DNA from: Buxus sempervirens | Lineage: Eukaryota > Streptophyta > Magnoliopsida > Buxales > Buxaceae | Direction: 5' to 3' | Assembly (NCBI GenBank): GCA_947561395.2 | Contig: OX387184.1 | Location: forward strand, 3,224,001-3,288,000 | Length of the DNA stretch: 64,000 bases | Shown here: positions 59,268 through 64,000 of the stretch, one piece after another | Numbering within the stretch: the stretch's first letter is position 1 | Layout of the letters: every line of letters starts with the position of its first letter | Program-made: the position numbers and the translations under genes | The notes under the pieces: model-generated | The model's input: the letters and a program-made list of their open reading frames with translations, nothing else | Databases searched by the model: none | Told to the model about the DNA's origin: nothing

Positions 59268-61680
59268 TTAGGACTCTTCGTAAGTTTTCCGCCTCTTTGA
59301 CTTCTTTGGCTGATGATCATTGTCTACATTGTTTTCTATCATGTTACCCAGGCTATGCTCCTGCAAATCCCTTCCACTTTTGCTTTTGCTCTGTTTCTTG
59401 GTACTGCATTTGTTGACAAAGCACTAAGAGTCAATTGGGTAAATTTGGTTTACAAAAGAAGCTACAGCATTCTAATTTAGTTCTGAATAGAAAGTAACTA
59501 GCTCATTTAGCAGAAGAAAGAAATAATTAAGTAAATTATGTTACACGAAGATACAACAGCATGTTATTCGAGAAAGGGCAGTTTAAAACCTGTCCATTTG
59601 CGAAACTTCTTCCATGTATTTATCTAGCCAGCGAATGCTTCCTGTGTGGGTTGGAATCAGAGATCCAGAAATGTACATAATTTCCTCGTCGAAACTACAA
59701 GGAAATATCAATCTCACATCATCCCTAAATTTTAAGAGACCTGAGTAAACTAGCTCATACCAGAACATAATCGGAGTATGAAAGCAGCCAACATATCATG
59801 AGAGGCATGAGCATCAGATATACTATGGACCTCAGATTGCATAAAAGAAGTAATCCATAGTGGGGACAACAACAAAATGCCTTCGATTAATATAATATTC
59901 TGTTGTTATTTATTGAAGAAAAAAAAAAGGACAAAAACATCAACAATGCCTTATCTTACTATCATTCTTTACATAAATCTATTTTGTTTGGTGTATTAAG
60001 ACCACAAGTCTTCAAAAATTTGCAGAATCTGGAATAACAATTAAATATTTTGAAGAGGGAGGTGCATATAACCACGGAAGACAAACCATCATTTGCATTG
60101 AGTATTTAAATATCATAAAAGCAACATAATACCTCTTGACTAAAAATCGAAGCATGGTCCCAACCTTGATAACATGTCGCTTGTGCAATGTACTTGCAAA
60201 CACTTCTTCGCCATGTTTCTGAGACCCAAAAAGAAAAGAAAAAAAAAACATTCCAGGTAAAATTTCTAAGCCAAATGATCTGACCACAGAAACTGTAAAT
60301 AAAATGCACTTTATAGGAATCCTTACAATTTTATATTTGAATTCTTGACGGATGTCTTCTTCAGAAATGACAGCAGATGAAAACCCCAGAACAATGACAT
60401 GAATAAAGTCTTTGACAATCTTCACTACCTTTCCTTCTAGATTAATATACAGAAAAGATATGTCAACAGATCAATTTAAGTACAAATACTTCTAAAAAGT
60501 GCTGTTAAAAGAAAGTGTCTCTAAATGCATTCCAAAGGATAACAGAGGAAAAGTTCTATGTCAAATGAACCAGAATGGTTTTGATAAACTAATGCAAAAG
60601 GGAAATATAATAGTAGAATTGCAAATGGAAGTGCAAGAACTACCTAAAAGCATCTCTGGCTTTGGATAAAAAAGTAACAATTTTGCCTTCAGTCGCACAC
60701 CAAAATACGGATGTATTCCAGGAATAATCTTCGCAACTTTATCTCGAATATTAACATCATAAGCCAACACAACACCATCAAATATTTCACTGAACCTGCA
60801 GAATAAAATCACAAAATCAAGTCATTGGATCTCATATCTGAGTTGCCACTTCTTAGCGATTGGAAGGACCAAAGAAAAATTCACATTCAATTACAACAAT
60901 GACTCCTGTTGCACCAACAGGCTTCAATCAAATCAAGACATTTAGATGCAAGCAACATAAAACAACATATGGGTGGAGCATGCCATCCTGCCATTAGCAC
61001 TTGTTTTCATCAGTAGTTTCCCCTTGAACATACCCTTTTCCATATTCGCACTCAATCAAAATGGAACAGTAAATTTTACCTCCCAAAGCTTATAAGGAAA
61101 AGTCAGGGAGGCAATCGACAGAAGTCTATGTTAATTTAGTGACAGATTAATTGTTCTCTTAGTTCATCACATCAACAGTTGACATTCTCTTTCAATAAGT
61201 CTGAGGGAAATTCCAATCCTCATCTAGCTGAGAGTACAGCATTAAGGAATTGTATTTTCCAAGCTAGTGTTTACGGATCCCATAAACACTGGGTTAATGG
61301 ATAATCCACGTAGACAAGTAGTTATCTTGACACCACAGAAAAACAAGAGTCTGATTCAAATAAACCAGTTCTTCACTAAGAACTAAAAGAATCGCCAGTA
61401 CCCCATGCTCTCCATTCACAGTCATGGAAATGAAGGCAAGTAAATGAACAGGCCATTAAAGTGATCAAAACGGTCTGCATTGGATTAACAAGATCACCAA
61501 TCAAGAACACTGATCTAACGTCAACGGGCTATAATCGAACAAATGAATGGTTCGGGAAGGGGAAACCTACTTGAACAGCAACGAGCTAAGCTCTCGGAGA
61601 ATTGCTAGGGAAACCCTGTCCGCCTTCGATGGATGTACGTAGACAACCAGATTCGCGTCAGAAACCTTCAATCCCTCCAT
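59268..61680 (-). CDS. RPA43: RNA polymerase I subunit RPA43-like (RPB7-family stalk protein)
   Basis: Six exons in transcript order: 61680-61571, 60795-60644, 60436-60327, 60218-60133, 59694-59590 and 59403-59268. All have GT-AG borders and compatible phases, giving 232 aa. The N-terminal Rpb7-type region reads MEGLKVSDANLVVYVHPSKA, LAILRELSSLLFK|FSEIFDG, VVLAYDVNIRDKVAKIIPGI, HPYFGVRLKAKLLLFYPKPE. An OB-fold-type region follows: EGKVVKIVKDFIHVIVLGFS, SAVISEEDIRQEFKYKI, KHGEEVFASTLHKRHVIKVG, SFDEEIMYISGSLIPTHTGS, IRWLDKYMEEV. The tail is basic (QPKKSKRRKTYEES), a likely nuclear signal. RPA43 pairs with RPA14-type partners and binds the initiation factor RRN3 to recruit Pol I to rDNA. The HPYFG and PTHTG blocks separate it from RPB7 and RPC25; the subunit call is confident but from memory. 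Confidence 0.9.
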
Positions 61681-62878
61681 TGAAGCAAGAAAAGCAAACA
61701 CAGGACCCCTAAACAGGAACAACAAAACGCATTAATAATTTGGTTTGGATTGTTCGGTTTTAGGGTTTTAGTTTTAATTTTCGGGTGTAATTCGGTCGGT
61801 TTGGTTTGGTTTATATTTCAATTCTAAACCAAACCGAATTTAATCGATGAAAATTAAAAACCGAACCAAATCGAACCACAAAATTCGAAGTAAAAATTTA
61901 AGACTGAAAACCTAACCCAAAACCAAACCACAAAATCCGAAGTTATGTTATGAACTGATCAAGGAGATGTTGCAGTTGCAGTTGGACTACCGAGAATCTA
62001 CTGAATACCTGCAAAGAAGTCCAGAAAAGAAAGGTGTAAACGTTTAGGATATCGAAATTTCCCAATCTAAGGTTAGGGTTTTCTTGATTTTCCCGTATTC
62101 AGGGTTTTCTTAACTTCGTTTGGTTGTTATTTTTTTTTTCTGAATTATCAAAATTGTTCAGGCCTTCAGTTTAGATGAAAGGTTGTTGCTTACAGTGAAT
62201 AGCAGATGAAAACTATCTTGTCCCAGTACACAATTGGAAGCAAATCAATAAGTTTCCACTTTCGACAAGTATTGCAACAATATTTTTTCCCGATTTGTTA
62301 GTGACTCTTTGCTTAATTGTTCAGAGACTCCTAAATATTGAAGCAAAGGTAGGGGATATGGGCAAACGAGGGAAAAAAAATTACTTGTTGACACCAGATC
62401 TAGGGGTAGCCGGCAATGGCAAGTACTTGGTTCCAATTTGGTTTATAATATAAAGGGTCGGATTTCGGTTCGGTTCGGTTCGGTTAGTACATCTTGACAG
62501 TGGCATGGCTGGTCTATGTGTCAAGTAGGTCCAACCGTACTTTCGCATTCTCCGATCCCGGGATCAAAATCCCCAAATGTCAAATACCAGATTCGCCGTT
62601 GCAAACACAATTAAGAGGAAGCCAGTGAAGGCACCACCAAGTGAGAAATACAAAAACATTCTTATCAAAAAACAAAGGAGAAATCCAAAAAAAAACCAGC
62701 GGGAGGAGAGAGAGACAGAGAGGGAGGGAGTTTCAAATTCGAATGCATCACCTCATCCCTCATCGGATGCATTTACAGCAACCCCAACTCACTTCATCAT
62801 CCATGGCCCGCCGTCTCCCTCGAACAAAGCGTCGTCAACAACCTCTGCAGCTCGTGCTCTATCGTTGGAAGAACATCA
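61681..62878. other. Divergent intergenic region between RPA43 and RBFA
   Basis: Shared upstream region of two divergent genes. 61737-61935 holds a repeat rich in GGTTTGGTTT/AACCAAACC motifs, and GGTTCGGTTCGGTTCGGTTA lies at about 62467. The 62695-62730 GA-rich tract is probably RBFA leader. Confidence 0.5.
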
Positions 62879-63130
62879 ATGTCGTCGGTCAGGGCAGAAA
62901 AAGCTATTAATATTCTGCGCCCACCACTGCGGGATTGGAGAGTGCGGTGCATGGCAAATCCTCGAAGGGTGAAAATGGTGGCGAAACAAATACGGAGGGA
63001 GCTATCCGACATGCTCCTCACCGATAAGGTGCTCCAGTACGCGGTCCTCCCGGAGTCCGCTCTTGGTGCTGATCGTTATCTTTCTTCTCTCACCACCATT
63101 AGTGACGTCGAAGTCTCCGCTGACTTGCAG
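62879..63130 (+). CDS. RBFA: Ribosome-binding factor A, chloroplast type, first exon (gene runs off the window)
   Basis: From the only in-frame ATG (62879) it reads MSSVRAEKAINILRPPLRDW, RVRCMANPRRVKMVAKQIRR, ELSDMLLTDKVLQYAVLPES, ALGADRYLSSLTTISDVEVS, ADLQ, then GT donor at 63131. KMVAKQIRRELSDML and ISDVEVSADLQ are typical RBFA blocks; RCMANPRRVK is the usual site before the mature plant protein. Later exons lie beyond 64000. RBFA binds 30S precursors and aids 16S rRNA 5' maturation, here presumably in plastids. The frame upstream of 62879 is open from 62645 and reads like a transit peptide (CIYSNPNSLHHPWPAVSLEQ) but has no ATG, while an ATG at 62743 opens MHHLIPHRMHL in another frame. The true start is therefore uncertain. 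Confidence 0.85.
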
Positions 63131-64000
63131 GTAATGCTGGGCGTCTTTAAATCGGTAAAATAAACCCTAATTTGAGATACGTGGACGATTTTTTTTCCCA
63201 GTTTAACTTCCAAACTCGGAAATCACTGGATGTGTATGTCTTGTGAATCGATTCAATATCAGTGAAAGCCGTAATGATTTTTTATGGATATAAAATCAGG
63301 ATTAGAAATTTATGAAGGTCGACAAGCTGTTTATATCTTTATATTAATAATTCAGAAATATATTTGAGTCTTTTCCAGTTTTCCTTCTCATTCCTTTTCT
63401 TTTTAAAACAATGAATGCTTAACGAAAAATGATTTAACACTTTGGAGTTGAACGTGTGACGTGTGACGTGTATTGAAGCTCTAAAAACATTTTGGTGTTC
63501 ATTAGTGTATATAATCAACGATCAACATTTTGAACTGTTGAAGTTTGGAGATGAATTGCACATGAATGACAGATTTTTGACATGACAACAACTAGGATAA
63601 TGCAAAGCTACCATAAGTACGAGAAACACTATTTGCGGCCTGTAATTTTAGTAGGTTCTAGGGAGAATTTATATACTGGAAAGAAGATCTGTATAAGCAC
63701 ATTTAGCACATCAAGATTAGTAACATTTTTGGCTGGCATATTTATATGGTTTTTATTGCTCAAGGAATGCTTTTTTCTTTAAGTTCGGTGTGCATGCCCC
63801 TCAAAATCTAGGGAAATTTTGTGTAATTCTTGGAGTTTAGAAGATGTTGTGACTTTTTTTTTCTACTCGTTTTGTTTTTCTTTTTGAAGATGTTGTCACT
63901 ATCCTTCCTAAGAAGTTAAAGATTGTCTCTTTATTAACCTTTAAATCTAGCTTTTTAAATCCAGTTTGAGAATTTAGCTAATGCCAATGACCGTTTTGGC
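63131..64000 (+). other. RBFA: RBFA intron 1 (open at window end)
   Basis: Starts with GTAATG after the DLQ codons. No acceptor joined to the expected continuation (VVKVYVSVFGDE type) was found before base 64000. Confidence 0.6.

Noticed and set aside
61737-61935. Possible MITE with AACCAAACC/GGTTTGGTTT ends
   Set aside because: Ends and target duplication could not be defined; mentioned only as a repeat-rich part of the intergenic region.
1-64000. CRISPR array, bacterial operon, rRNA genes or conserved miRNA families
   Set aside because: None seen; the window is plant nuclear DNA and I recognised no known miRNA sequence on either strand.

Overview
This is nuclear DNA of a flowering plant. 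It contains intron-bearing plant genes, a cluster of auxin-responsive SAUR genes, long AT-rich intergenic stretches, and many small non-autonomous DNA transposons and transposon scars. I cannot fix the species. A dicot or an early-diverging angiosperm fits gene structure and spacing best. All gene calls rest on reading the translated sequence and on remembered family features. No database search was run.

Layout. 1-12 kb is a SAUR cluster with four intact single-exon genes (3961-4299 minus, 6946-7260 plus, 9184-9498 plus, 11410-11718 minus), two SAUR pseudogenes (971-1290 and 2390-2720, both minus) and one SAUR-type promoter with no gene (about 10.34-10.62 kb). A recent duplication of about 3 kb and older inverted copies explain much of the cluster. 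At 12.33-13.17 kb lies a large inverted repeat made of two copies of the first exon of a KRP/ICK-type CDK inhibitor gene. 16.75-19.38 kb holds a six-exon YEATS-domain gene (YAF9/GAS41). 24.18-24.49 kb holds a SAUR50-type gene. 31.58-36.62 kb holds a five-exon filament-like plant protein (FPP, DUF869) gene on the minus strand. 50.50-50.97 kb holds a longer SAUR (156 aa) on the minus strand. 59.27-61.68 kb holds a six-exon RNA polymerase I RPA43-like gene on the minus strand. The first exon of a chloroplast ribosome-binding factor A (RBFA) gene begins at 62.88 kb and runs out of the window.

The intervals, mainly 25-31, 39-50 and 51-59 kb, hold no intact gene that I recognise. They contain hAT-like and PIF/Harbinger-like miniature elements, several with visible target-site duplications. 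They also hold a dispersed repeat family of unknown class, short foldbacks, microsatellites, and a few LTR-type fossils.

Functionally, the SAUR proteins are auxin-induced regulators of cell expansion. In the known family they inhibit PP2C.D phosphatases and so keep plasma-membrane H+-ATPases active. The KRP fragments come from a cell-cycle inhibitor gene and, as an inverted repeat, could give a hairpin RNA. YAF9 is a chromatin reader, RPA43 serves rRNA transcription, and RBFA matures chloroplast 16S rRNA. The order SAUR50-type, FPP, longer SAUR recalls, from memory, the Arabidopsis chromosome 1 neighbourhood around At1g19830-At1g19840, which suggests old conserved linkage.
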